Assembly (NCBI GenBank): GCA_026122225.1
Contig: JANEZZ010001871.1
Span: 1,426,001 to 1,490,000, forward strand
DNA length: 64,000 nt
From: Heloderma charlesbogerti
Lineage: Eukaryota > Chordata > Lepidosauria > Squamata > Helodermatidae
Reading direction: 5' to 3'
The first letter of the stretch is position 1. Each line of letters begins with the position of its first letter. The notes under the pieces are model-generated. The model was not told the origin of the DNA. It saw only the letters and a program-made list of their open reading frames with translations, and searched no databases. The translations under genes and the position numbers were made by a program. Of the stretch, positions 47,762 to 58,095 are shown piece by piece.

Positions 47762-48035
47762 GGTCGTTGTTGTTGTTCAGTCGTTAAGTCGTGTCCGACT
47801 CTTCGTGACCCCATGGACCATAGCACACCAGGCCTTCCTGTCCTGCGCTCTCTCCCGGAGTGTGCTCAAGTTCATATTCATTGCATCGGTGGTGCTATCT
47901 AGCCATCTCATCCTCTGCTGTCCCCTTCTCCTTTTGCCTTCAGTCTTTCCCAGCATCAGGGTCTTTTCCAGTGAGCTTTCTCTTTGCATTAGGTGGCCAA
48001 AATATCTGAGCTTCACCTTCAACTCTCACTGAACT
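47762..48035 (-). mobile_element. Bov-B LINE 3' fragment
   Basis: The - strand frame reads MKVKLRYFGHLMQRESSLEK, TLMLGKTEGKRRRGQQRMRW and MVHGVTKSRTRLND, the C-terminal end of Bov-B, and the + strand begins gttgttgttgttcagtcgtt aagtcgtgtccgactc. It is about 270 bp and lies within 100 bp of the CpG island of the SLC22A15-like gene. Confidence 0.93.
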
Positions 48036-48079
48036 CCATGGGTCCTCCTTCAGAGTGATTACTTGCAACATCAGGCTGC

Positions 48080-48900
48080 TCAGCTAACACAGAACACGCC
48101 CCCACTCCCTATGGCGCGCTCTGCGCACGCGCCGGGCGACGCAGCCCGAGCCCTTTTGTCCCAGAAACCTTTGCGTGTCGAGCCTTCGGACCCGCTTGCT
48201 CCTTGAAGAGGGCTCGAGGGGCAGAGTTTTAGCCCCGCCCCAACAGTGCCTTGCCGGCGTCCTGTCGGCAGCGGCCGCTAGAGGTCGCTACGGAAACTTT
48301 TCCTTCATCCGCTCTTCCTCCTCCCCCACCGCCACCTCACCACCTCTAGGCGGCGGCGGCGGCGGCGACGACGACGACAAGCGCGGCTGGCGCTCAAGGC
48401 CCCGCTGCTCCTCGCTCGCTCCCCCTCGCCGGCTGCCTGACGGGGATGCTGCGGAGAGGCCCGGCGCGGAGCCATGGACCTGGACGAGGCGTTTGGGTTG
48501 GTGGGGGAGTTCGGCCCCAGGCAAAAGAGACTCACCGCGTTCCTGGTGGCGCTGCAGGTGGGGGCCTTGCGGCGACCGCCCCGCCCCCCTCGCCTGAGGG
48601 CTGCCGTCCTCTCCTCTCCCGCCCCTGCTGGGAGGCGAAGCTAGCGCGGGAAGTGGGCGGGGGGGGGCGAGAGGAGCGTAGCTCGCGTCGTCCCGGCAAC
48701 CGCCCGCGCGCTGGGCAGCCCGCCCTCGGGCGGTTGGGCGCGCAGGAGGCGCCGGAGGCGCCTTGGTGGGGTTGGGGCGCCTCCAGCCTGGGAGGGGAAG
48801 AGGAGAAGCTTCCTCGGGAGGAGACGCCACGCGGGAGCGGCTGGTGCTTGAGCCTTGGGGCTGCAGCCCCCACGGGAAGCTGCCCTGCCCTGCGTCAGAC
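48080..48900 (+). promoter_or_regulatory. CpG island and likely promoter/5'UTR of the SLC22A15-like gene
   Basis: Base composition changes abruptly from AT-rich to very GC- and CpG-rich here (gcgcacgcgccgggcg and similar runs), and this lasts until a SINE at about 48.9 kb. The island covers the first coding exon at 48474. A GGC trinucleotide run passes into GAC repeats at about 48349-48379, just before the start codon, and would lie in the 5'UTR. There is no evident TATA box, in line with a CpG-island promoter. The transcription start cannot be placed from sequence alone. Confidence 0.75.
48474..48557 (+). CDS. SLC22A15-like: SLC22A15-like transporter, coding exon 1
   Basis: Solute carrier family 22 members are 12-helix major facilitator transporters of organic ions in the plasma membrane; SLC22A15 prefers zwitterions such as carnitine or ergothioneine (family knowledge). 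The exon has 28 codons: MDLDEAFGLVGEFGPRQKRL then TAFLVALQ, followed by a GTGGGG donor in phase 0. The D/E-rich opening with Gly-Glu/Phe-Gly matches the SLC22 amino-terminus before helix 1, and the short first exon matches SLC22A15. The start has a strong Kozak context (gccATGG). An upstream out-of-frame ATG lies 28 bases before it, in a poorer context. Exons 2 and 3 follow in phase. Confidence 0.85.
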
Positions 48901-49053
48901 CGTGGGCCTATCTAGTCCGTTGTTGTGGACGCTGACTAGCAGCGGCTCCCCAGGGTTTCAGGCAGTTTTCCCCAGGCCTCCCTGAAGATGCCAGGGATCG
49001 AGCCTGGGGCCTGCGTGCAAAGCGTGTGCTGTACCACTGAGCTACGACCCCTT
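48885..49053 (-). mobile_element. tRNA-derived SINE, second family, antisense
   Basis: Matches the copy at 30537: gcgtcagaccgtgggcctat, agcggctccccagggtttca, gatgccagggatcgagcctg and tgtgctgtaccactgagcta, the last part being the inverted tRNA-like head. It is in intron 1, at the edge of the CpG island. Confidence 0.85.
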
Positions 49054-49097
49054 CCCCTAGGCAGGAGCACTTCCTTGAGCATGTGCAGAGTGCGTTT

Positions 49098-49256
49098 CAT
49101 AGGAACACAGGAAGAAGCTGCCTTATACTGAGTCAGGCCATTGGTCCATTTAGCCCAGTACTGTAGACCCTGGCTGGCAGTGGCTCTCCAGGGTTTTAAG
49201 CAGGGTTTTCCACCCCTACCGGGAGATGGGGCAAATCAAACCTGGGAGGATGTCAC
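49098..49256 (-). mobile_element. tRNA-derived SINE, second family, partial
   Basis: Reads aacacaggaagaagctgcct, ccattggtccatttagccca, cagtggctctccagggtttt and ends near caaatcaaacctgggagga without the full tRNA head. It adjoins the previous copy in the same orientation. Confidence 0.85.
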
Positions 49257-49976
49257 TACGAAGGACGTCCCAGTGAGTTCAGTCAGTGAGCTTACTCTTA
49301 AAGAAATGGACTTAGGGTGGCAGCTTCGATTTGACTTTGCTGCATAGCGGTAGTTTAGATGTTGGGTGAGAGGACGGAGAGAGTTAATTCCTGCAAAAAA
49401 AATTACTGTGAATGCTACTTCACTTGGGAGGATTGCTGCAGGGCTCCTGACAAGCAGAAATTCTAAAAGTGAAGCTCCCCCTCTCAATATGTTGGGAGAG
49501 AGGACTTCCCTTGTGGACTTTTGCCTACCAGACCTAACTGGAAAAAAGGCAGTGACCTCTAAAATGCTTCTAGGTCTCCAAAGTTGTACCTGGGGTTTTT
49601 TTTTGTGACTACCTGTCTGAGGCTCTCCCTTTATTCTTGCTTTTATAGTTCTTCCAAGGATTTCAGGATTGTGTACATGGGGTTTGTCACATTGTTTTAG
49701 GGCTGTTACCTGATCAAAGAAATTTTAATCAATAAAATGTGTTTGAATTGATTAACTGTATAAATTGGAATATGGATAAAAGTACAGCTCTGAAGAGGGA
49801 GCATTATTTCTTTTGTTTTGTGGTGATGCATGTACATGTTGCAACAGGTCCCCCCCCCCCCAAGATGATGCCTGCAACCTAAGGGTATTATTTGTGTTAG
49901 CTATCATGAACAGTTAAGAAAAATGTTGCCTGATCAGTCTAATCAATGAAACGGTTTTTGAAAGTTGAATAATTTA

Positions 49977-50095
49977 AACCTTGTGGCCCTCCAGATGTTT
50001 TGGCCTACAGTTCCCATCATCCCTCACCATTGACTAAGGCTGATGGAAGTTGTTGGCCAAAACATCTGGAGGTCCACAAGTTGTCCATCTTTGAT
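49977..50095. repeat. hAT-like palindromic MITE, copy 2
   Basis: Reads cttgtggccctccagatgtt, acagttcccatcatccctca and, inverted, ttggccaaaacatctggagg and tccacaagttg. It is nearly palindromic over about 118 bp, in intron 1 of the SLC22A15-like gene. Confidence 0.85.
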
Positions 50096-50209
50096 CAAAA
50101 TGTTGCAGTCTTATCTATTTTCTTCTTGCATTCCCCCTATGAGATAGGGTAGACTGTGAGGAAGCTGAGTTTCTCACAACACTAGCCGTATTCACAAAGT
50201 CAAGGAATG

Positions 50210-52660
50210 CATAGAGGCCAGGTGCACTGATTCCTCCCCCAGCATCCCCACCAGACAGAGCTGAATTGCAGAGACGCTGAATGAATTATTTTCATCCGTC
50301 TTCACTGCAGAAGATATAGGACAGATACCTGTGCCTGAACTGATGTTTTCAGGAAGGGAGTCTGAGGAACTGGGGCAAATAGTGGTGACAAAAGATGAAG
50401 TTCTCAACCTTAGATAAACTGAAAGCAAATAAATCACCAGGCCCAGATGGTAACCATTCTAGAGTTCTCAAAGAACTCAAATATGAAATGGCTGTTCTTC
50501 TAACCAAAATATGCAACATGTTTCTAAGATCACTCTCTATGCCAGAGGACTGGAAGATGGCCAGTGTAACACCAATTTTCAAAAAGGGATCCGGGAAATT
50601 ACAGGCCGGTTAGCTTAACATCTGTTCTGGGTAAATTGGTTGAAGGCATTATTAAAGATAAAATTAGTAAGTATATAGAAGGACAAGCCCTGCTGAAAAA
50701 GAATCAACACAGCTTCCGCAAAGGTAAATCCTGTCTCACTAACCTTTTAGAGTTCTTTGAGTGTGTCAGTAAACATGGGCAATCCAGTAGACGTTGTTTA
50801 CTTCAACTTCCAAAAGGCTTTTGACAAAGTCCCTCACCAAAGACTCCTGAGCAAACTTAGCAGTCATGGAATAAGAGGACAGATACTCTTATGGATCAGT
50901 AACTTGTTAAAGAACAAAGCAGAGAGTAGGAATAAATGGTAAATTCTCCCAGTGGAGGAAAGTAAATAGTGGGGCCCCACAGGGATTTGTATTAGGAGCA
51001 ATGCTTTTCAACCTGTTCATAAATGATCTGGAATTAGGAGTGAGCAGTGAAGTGGCCAAGTTTGCTGATGACACCAAATTATTTAGGGTGGTTAAAACAA
51101 GGGATTGTGAAAAGCTCCAAAAGGATCTCTCCAGACTGGGAGAATGGGTATCTAAATGGCAAATTTGGTTCACTGTAAGCAAGTTTAAAGTGATGCACAT
51201 TGGGGCAAAAAATCCCAACTTCACGTATAACCTGATGGGATCTGAGCTAGTGGTGACCGACCAAGAAAGAGATCTTGAGGTTGTGGTGGACAGCTCAGTG
51301 AAGATTTCAACCCGGCGTTTGGCCGGTCTAAAAAAGGCAAACTCCATGTTAGGCACAATTAGAAAGGAAATTGAGAATGAAACTGCCAATATCATACTGC
51401 TCCTATACAAATCTATGGTGCAACCACGCTTGGAATTCTGTGTACAGTTCTGGTCACCATACCTAAAAAAAAATACTGTAGAGCTGGAAAAAGTGCAGAA
51501 AAGGGCAAATAAAATGATCAAGGGGCTGGAGCATCTCCTTTATAAGGGAAGGTTACAACAGCTGGGATTGTTTGGCTTGGGAAAAAAGGAGAGTAAGGGG
51601 AGACATGATAGAGCTCCACAAAATTATGCATGGTGTGGAGAATGTGGGTAGGGAGACATCATTCTCCCTCTCTCAAAATACTAGAACCTGGAGTCATCCG
51701 ATGAAGCTAGTTGGTGGGAGATTCAGGACAGATAAAAGGAAATACTTCTTCACACAGCGCATAGTTAAACTATGGAATTTGCTACCACAGGATGTAGTGA
51801 TGGCCACCAATTTGGATGGCTGTAAAAGGGGGTTAGACAAATTCCTGGTGTCAACTAGTCCCGTGGTTCTCTCCCTTCACAATCAGCACACTCTAAGATA
51901 CCAGGCTTCAGGCTCACTACTTTATTAGTTAATAACCAGGCTCTTTATAAATGCAAATCCTCAGAGACTCTCAGGCTACAAAGGAAAACAGCTACTCCAC
52001 ACAATTATGAATATCAATAGAGGAGCCAAGTGGGAATCAGAGACGTTGCCATTGCCGGCAGTTTGAAACACGAACTTGCTGGCCAGAATAACTTAGGGGG
52101 GGATGCCCTTCCCTTACAGTTGTGCCCTCCTACGTAGGCTATCACACATAGCCAACTGGGTGGAACATCTGAGCTCCGCCTCTGTGCCGAACTCTAGCAC
52201 CTTTCAGGTCATACCCTGCACTCTCTTCCTCTGAGACCTGAGTTCTAACGGGGGAGGAAAGGGGGGGGGGCTTCAGGTCGAGCCACCTGTATGCCAAGTT
52301 CCTGAGAAGAATGTCTCCATATGTGAGCTCACTAGGGAGGAAACCTCCCCCGGTTCTGGCTGTTCCCATTCTGAGTCTGAGCTGCTAACTATCTCCAGAC
52401 GCTCAGAATCATTCCTGACACCTGGAGGAAAAGGTTATCAATGGCTACTAGTCTTGATGCCTATGTGCTATGTCCAGTACCAGAGGTTGTGAGCCTATGT
52501 ACACCTGTTGCTGGGGAACATGGGCGGGTGAGTGCTGTTGCACTAGTGTCCTTCTTGTGGGTTCCTGGTCGACAGCTGGTTGGCCACTATGTGAACAGAG
52601 TACTGGACAAAGATGGACCCTTGATCTGATCCAGCATGGCTCTTATGTTCTTACGACTTT
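50210..52660 (+). mobile_element. CR1-clade LINE with 3' end, split by an LTR
   Basis: The frame reads DKLKANKSPGPDGNHSRVLK near 50420, VTPIFKKGS near 50570, ISKYIEGQALLKKNQHSFRK near 50670, AFDKVPHQRLLSKLSSHGI near 50830, LFNLFINDLELGV near 51010, KFADDTKLFRV (active-site region) near 51060, and EKVQKRANKMIKGLEHL near 51495. The 3' untranslated tail (ggtggccaccaatttggatg, agtcttgatgcctatgtgct, ggtcgacagctggttggcca) ends at about 52660. A few frameshifts inactivate it. The LTR at 51849-52420 interrupts the tail. The 5' end, including the endonuclease, is missing. Confidence 0.92.
51849..52420 (-). mobile_element. Solo LTR D, inverted and diverged
   Basis: On the - strand it begins TGTCAGGAATGATTC and ends AGTTGACA. 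Flanks CCTGG at 51844-51848 and 52421-52425 are an exact 5 bp duplication. On the - strand, from its second base, an open frame of about 55 codons starts VRNDSERLEIVSSSDSEWEQ, matching the start of the frames in LTRs A, B and C. A - strand AATAAA lies at 51921-51926. Excising it rejoins the LINE tail 'acaaattcctgg|aggaaaagg'. Confidence 0.92.
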
Positions 52661-54064
52661 TGTGCATTCAGTGTATTCTCATAGGCACCCCCTTCAGACC
52701 TTTGCTAAGCATGTGGAAATCTGGGTGTAGAGGAACCAGCAGGGACATCCATGTTGGGAGTGGAGCTAGTGCACACAGCCTCACTTTCTCCACCATGTGT
52801 TTTGTGGACTGCATTTGTGAACAGGGTTACTCTAGCCTAAGCACCTGTAACTGGAGGCTTCTGGGCTAAATTGGGCACCCAGGGACCTGTCTGACCCCCC
52901 TCAGCTACCAACTCAGAAGCATAAGAAGGAGCAGTGGTATTTGTGATAACAGGAGTTAGTAGCAGATCATTATGGGAATGAGGGTTGAACTTGCATCTCA
53001 AAATGTCGTTTTGCAAAAGTTGGCTTATGGGGGCTCTAGCCACTGCACCTAGCTGGTGTTCTTTATGGTTGTAAACAAGAATAACCTGCTAGGACAGAAA
53101 TAAGATTGAATTGCATTAGTAAGCTTGAACTGTTCTTTGAATGTGTGAGTGCTTCAGAGAAATATTGCACATTAGTGTGCTTATTTACAGGTTTGGAAAA
53201 ATCAGAGTAGTGTAGTTGCCGTGATGTCAAAAATTTGATGCCGGTAGTAAGATTATTAAAAAAAAAAAAATCTTTGTGCGAGGTTAACATTGCCTTATTC
53301 CTCATTTCTTAATGTATAAAGAATGTAATGTAAACTTCAGAATGTCAAAAATTATGATAGGTGAACACAATAATACACCTAACAGAGATAAAATGGTCTT
53401 ATCCCCCCCCCCCTTTAAAAAAAGATTTTATGGGAAATGCTGTTACTTCATTTAGGTCATTTTCATGTTTTTTGTTGCAAAGGTGATGGCTAGAATCTTA
53501 GTGGCCCAAGTTCAGCCATCCAGCCCAACAAAGTATGGTTGTTGGAGGAGGGATGAACACAACTGCATTCTCCTTCCTCCTCCCCTTCCTTTCTCCTTTT
53601 GCATATAAGCACACCCTACAAACCAGGATTGCAGAACATGCTTTGTTCCTAGTTTGCAATCTGGTTTGTACAGAGTGCTTAAATCCCAGTTTCATGCTTA
53701 GGATATCACAGGGGAACTATGGTTTTAATATATCAGGAAGTCTTCTCTGAAGCCAGGCATGGGCACACAAGAAGATGAGGGAAGGAGAAGGGGGGGTGGT
53801 GCTTGAGCTTGTTGCTCATTAATGGTTTTCTATCATAGTTTTTTGATCTGGGAACATTATATCTGAGCCAGACCATTATTTCTGTAGCATTCAAAAGTTT
53901 GAATTACATATAAATCAATTTGTGCAGTATGTAAATATGGTTCCATGTGGGGAAAACATGTAGAAAATGCTTCTAGATAATCACATATGATGACTGGACA
54001 CATATATGTATAGCGTATATGCTCTGGAAAGCTGCAGGCAATTATGGCTTTCCAGCATGGGTAT

Positions 54065-54465
54065 GCACAGTGGCTGCATTCAGATGTTAGCCCACAGCTT
54101 CATAAAGGGGAGCCCCATGGTTTATAAAGCTGTGACTGAGCAATCCTCTCTCTTCCCTCTTCTTGTCATGCACTGGCTTTGGAACAGAAATCCTGGCTTG
54201 CATTAAGCCTGAGTTCCCTATTACATCAGTCAACCAAGCAGAATAATAAGCCAGGATCTGATTTTAACTATCTAATTTTGTTAACTGACATTAAGCCAGA
54301 GTTCCCCCATTTCAGATGTCATGGAGAAACCTGGCTTAATGTAAGACAGGATGTCTGCACTGAAGTGCAATGTTGGGGAGGAAGCCTTGGTCACAGCTTC
54401 ATAAATCATGGGGCTCCTCACCAAGGAATCAAACACCATTCTGTCATGTGACATCTCATTGTTAT
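54065..54465. repeat. Foldback MITE (hAT-like)
   Basis: The left end reads gcattcagatgttagcccac and agcttcataaaggggagccc, catggtttataaagctgtga; the right end, inverted, matches gtcacagcttcataaatcat, ggggctcctcac and gtcatgtgacatctca. The middle has the pair 'ggcttgcattaagcctgagt / acattaagccagagttcccc'. Confidence 0.6.
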
Positions 54466-56614
54466 TTCATTTCATGACAGGCAGGATTCTGGCCACACTA
54501 CTATTGAGGAGAAAGCCTGCCTAAATGTGCAGTCATTCCATGTAACAACAACAGCCTTATAGTACTACTTCTCCTACTGTTTACACCGCACTGCTTTCTG
54601 AATAAGGGAAATACAGCTTTTGCGGTAGCCTCTAAGACTGAATAAAATCTTGGTAAATGCTTTCCTGTTTCATTGTTGTTGAGGAGCTATTTTCAGTATC
54701 CGAACCCATTTGGGGTGTTGGCAATTAATAATGTGTTCAGAGAATGCTGCCATAGACAAGGACTATCTAGTTCACCCTGTTCATGTGGTTCTTCTAACTA
54801 GACATTACTTGAGCAGCTTGGGACCACACTACAGAGAAGAAGCTCCCATGCTGCTGTGATAAAATTTAAATCAGGCTATAGTTGCACACTTTTGGTCATC
54901 ATAGTTTGACTGAATAGATTTGTGTGCTCATACCCTTTCTTAGTCTTTCCCCATCCCACAAATCAAATCAAAATTAAGTAACTTCAGACTTGTTAACAAA
55001 ATAAGCATGTTTCACTCATGCAGATTTTCTAAATCAGTATAAATAGAGCCCATTTAAACATAAATGACAGTCGAGTCATTCATGTGGCATACATGCACAC
55101 ACCCACAGTACCAAACATCAAAGAGAATCACAGTTTGATGCAGAACAAGTTATAAGAAAATTAAGGCTATGGAACTGCAGTTTTAAAATAAAGACTCCCA
55201 AATCCAGTATCAAGGTCCTGATCTTAAAAGAAGATATACAGACAGCTTCTCTATATCTCTGAAAGGGAGGCAGCAAAAATGAATCTTGGAATGGTTAATG
55301 GGATATACTTTGTTTGGCCACTTTTGTTGAAGGTTTGCTTGCAAGCCACCCTGAGGGCCTATTTAGGCTGTACAGAGTGGTATACATTTTTGAATTAAAT
55401 AAATGCTGATGACAGGCTCTTCCCACCATCCAGTCTGCCACTGCCAATTGACCAAATCTTTTATAAGTGCTGTTTTATACTTTGAACTCAGTGTAAAGAT
55501 AGGCAGCTCTCTTAAAACTTGGCATTTCCTATTTCTCGTGTTTCTTTCACGGGGTGTACTTCTGTTCCAAGTAACATTAATAAAATATTAACTATGCTGG
55601 CACATGTTTTATGTTCTGACTCAGATCAGTGGATATGTGTTAAGTTATCCTCTATGTGCATTTGAATTCCACTGTTGTTGATGGCCACAAAAAATAATTT
55701 TGGGGAAATGAGGTATGATAATGGAAGCTAAGGTGTAGGTACATTGCTGTCATGGCTTTGAAATACTGCCTCCTACTGTTTCCATGTTTGGGGCCCTTAT
55801 TTGAATGATTGTTCATAAACTCAGCTCAGCTGTTAACAGTAAGTAAAGTGAGATTATGTCCTAAGTACTAAACATTGATTTAGCAGCACTTTAATCTGGT
55901 AAAGGTCATATCATTGAATATATTAGAAAGTACAGAGCTGGAGAAGATTTTCAAGACCCCAGAACCACACTCTGTCCTTAAGGATATTTACAGCAGGAGA
56001 TTTTATCTTACCCTACAATTTTTAAATAACCAAACATTTGCTTATAGCCAAATATGATCCTACGCATGATCCTAAGCATGAATGAAGTTCGCTGGGGCTT
56101 ACGTCCTAGAAAATGTGCTTGGGGTTGCTGCTTTACTCAGTGGCAGTGGAAAATTATTAGTCTCTTTTTGTTTGTTTGTTTGTAAGAATGCCTGTTAAAT
56201 CATTATGATGGACAGTATTTCTGTTAAGAAAAGGTTATTGCAATTTGTCTCTGCATTCTCTGTGGACAGTGACACAACACAAACACACTGCAGGATTCAT
56301 GTCAGTGAGGACAGGTCTTTGCCCTCACTGAAACAGCGTCCCCAAGAGCAGTGCTTTACTTTGTGCCATAGGAGTGAATAGAAACCAATCATGTATATGG
56401 GAATAAGTGAACAAGTAAATATGGATACCATTGGCTAAACTCTCTCCATAACCCAGATAACCACAGTGACCTATAGAGAATCAAGCCTCCTCCTATCTGC
56501 GCAGCCCCATCTGGATTCTGTCTCTTGGTCACACTAGAGTGTGGCCATCTTGAGACCTGGCATGTTTATCTGATTGTTGACCCTAAACAAAGCTCTCTTT
56601 ATTTTACTTTTAAG

Positions 56615-56761
56615 GTGTTTGTGGCCTTTCAGTCTATGCTTATTGTCCTAGTGGGAGCTGTGCCAGAATATCATCTTGACCAAGAATGGATTCCAGCTAG
56701 TACAGAAGCTCTTGCAAAACATGTCAGGTTTGTCAGTAACTTCACATCCATAGCAACAGAG
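56615..56761 (+). CDS. SLC22A15-like: SLC22A15-like transporter, coding exon 2 (GC donor)
   Basis: Forty-nine codons, phase 0 at both ends, after a ttttacttttaag acceptor. The exon encodes VFVAFQSMLIVLVGAVPEYH, the rest of helix 1 leading into the first extracellular loop, and closes with HVRFVSNFTSIATE. The loop is short compared with the ~100-residue loop of OAT/OCT members, as in SLC22A15. It contains an N-glycosylation sequon (NFT). The exon ends at GAG 56759-56761 and the intron begins GCAAGT, a GC donor; the next exon begins TGG, giving the expected ..ATE-WYLI.. junction. Without splicing here the frame would lose the family match. Confidence 0.88.
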
Positions 56762-57469
56762 GCAAGTACATTTTGTTGCTATTACTATTTTTCTACATTT
56801 TAGATTTCTTCTTTCACCCATGTGGATTCAATGTAGGATGCAGCCTGTTAAAACCTTGGAAGAAAAAATGTTTATGTTGGATTTATGTGTATTTTGCAGT
56901 TCTTCTTTAAATGAGGTCATGAAATTTGCTGATAAAGGAGAAATCAGTTGAACTAGTACTCTAACCTCTAGCCTAAAACCACTTCATGGGTCTAGCATTT
57001 CTTCTTTTATGAAACATGTATAACTCATAGTGTTACTACTTACCCTGACTTTGAGGGAAATATTTAAATTACTTGGTTACTTCTCTTTCTGTAAGGCTTA
57101 AAATTTACCACAGTATGATTTATACCCTTAAGTAATGAAAGCACTATATTGTCACTTAGTCCACCTATTACACTTTTTATATTTTAAAATCTTGAAAATA
57201 CAGCAAGTTTCTGTATGTGCAATCAAATACCACTGTTGGCATTTTGCACCTCCTTTGCTGTTCATCGTTTGTGCTTGATCTCAGTTTTCTGTTTTAGTTT
57301 TTATTTTTAGGCTAGGATCCAAAAAAACTGCGTGTCTCATGTTGTACATCCAAGTGACTCTGAATGTACATTTCTGAAAGAACACTCCCTGGCCATGCCG
57401 CATAGCAAACTTGCTTTTGAAACTGAGGTGAGTTTCAGAAGTAGTTTGTGATATGCCTGGACCCAGTTA

Positions 57470-58095
57470 TCCATGCCTTGGGAACTTCAAGGTTGGATTA
57501 CTGCAATACAGTTTACATGCGGTAGCCATTGAAGATAGTTTGGAAACTGCCGCTAGTCCAAAACGTTGCAGCTAGACTGCTAAAAGGGGCTAAGCAAAGA
57601 AATCTTACCTCATCTGTATTGAAACAACATGCCTTCCAGTAACTTTCTGAACCAATTCAAAGTGCTGGCCTTAATCTTTAAAGCTCTGCATGGCTTAGGA
57701 CTCAAATACCTGTTGGACTGCCATCTCCCACGTCAATTCACTCTTCCTCTGAGATCATCATCACAGGCCTTTCTTCAGATGCCCCTGGTATCTGAACTCT
57801 GGTGGCCTTCAGTGGTGGCTCGTTGCCTTTGGAATGTCCTCCCTAGGTAGGCCTGTGTGGTGGCCTCATTACTATCACTTAGGTGAAATTATTCCTGTTT
57901 TCCCAGGCTTTTAAGAACCACTAATGTTAGTGTTTTTAACTTAGATTAATTTTTATTTTACTGCCTATTTGAATTGCCATTTTATTTTGTATGCATTCTT
58001 TTATTATTTATTTTAAATTGTACTGTTATTGTTTCTTACTACTTTGTTAGCCACCCTGGGAATATAAATTTTATGCTGAAGCTGTATAAAATAAT
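57470..58095 (+). mobile_element. Old L2 LINE 3' end
   Basis: A degraded copy of the L2 C-terminal region: ggattactgcaatacagttt, tccaaaacgttgcagctaga, aaagtgctggccttaatctt, taaagctctgcatggcttag and gttagccaccctgggaatat. The same landmarks, well preserved, are at 61808-62655. It lies in intron 2 of the SLC22A15-like gene. Confidence 0.75.

Larger units (their letters stand above)
48558..56614 (+). other. SLC22A15-like intron 1
   Basis: An 8.06 kb intron holding the rest of the CpG island, two SINEs, a hAT-like MITE, the CR1-clade LINE with LTR D, and a foldback MITE at about 54065-54465. In 52670-54000 and 54480-56610 I recognise nothing except a degraded short MITE at about 56053-56125 (cctaagcatgaatgaagttc, ctggggcttacgtcctag). 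Confidence 0.7.

Noticed and set aside
48288..48830. 180-codon - strand and 179-codon + strand ORFs in GC-rich DNA
   Set aside because: Stop codons are rare in the CpG island; low-complexity Pro/Arg/Ala/Ser composition. Only the short frame at 48474-48557 has a family match and a correct donor.
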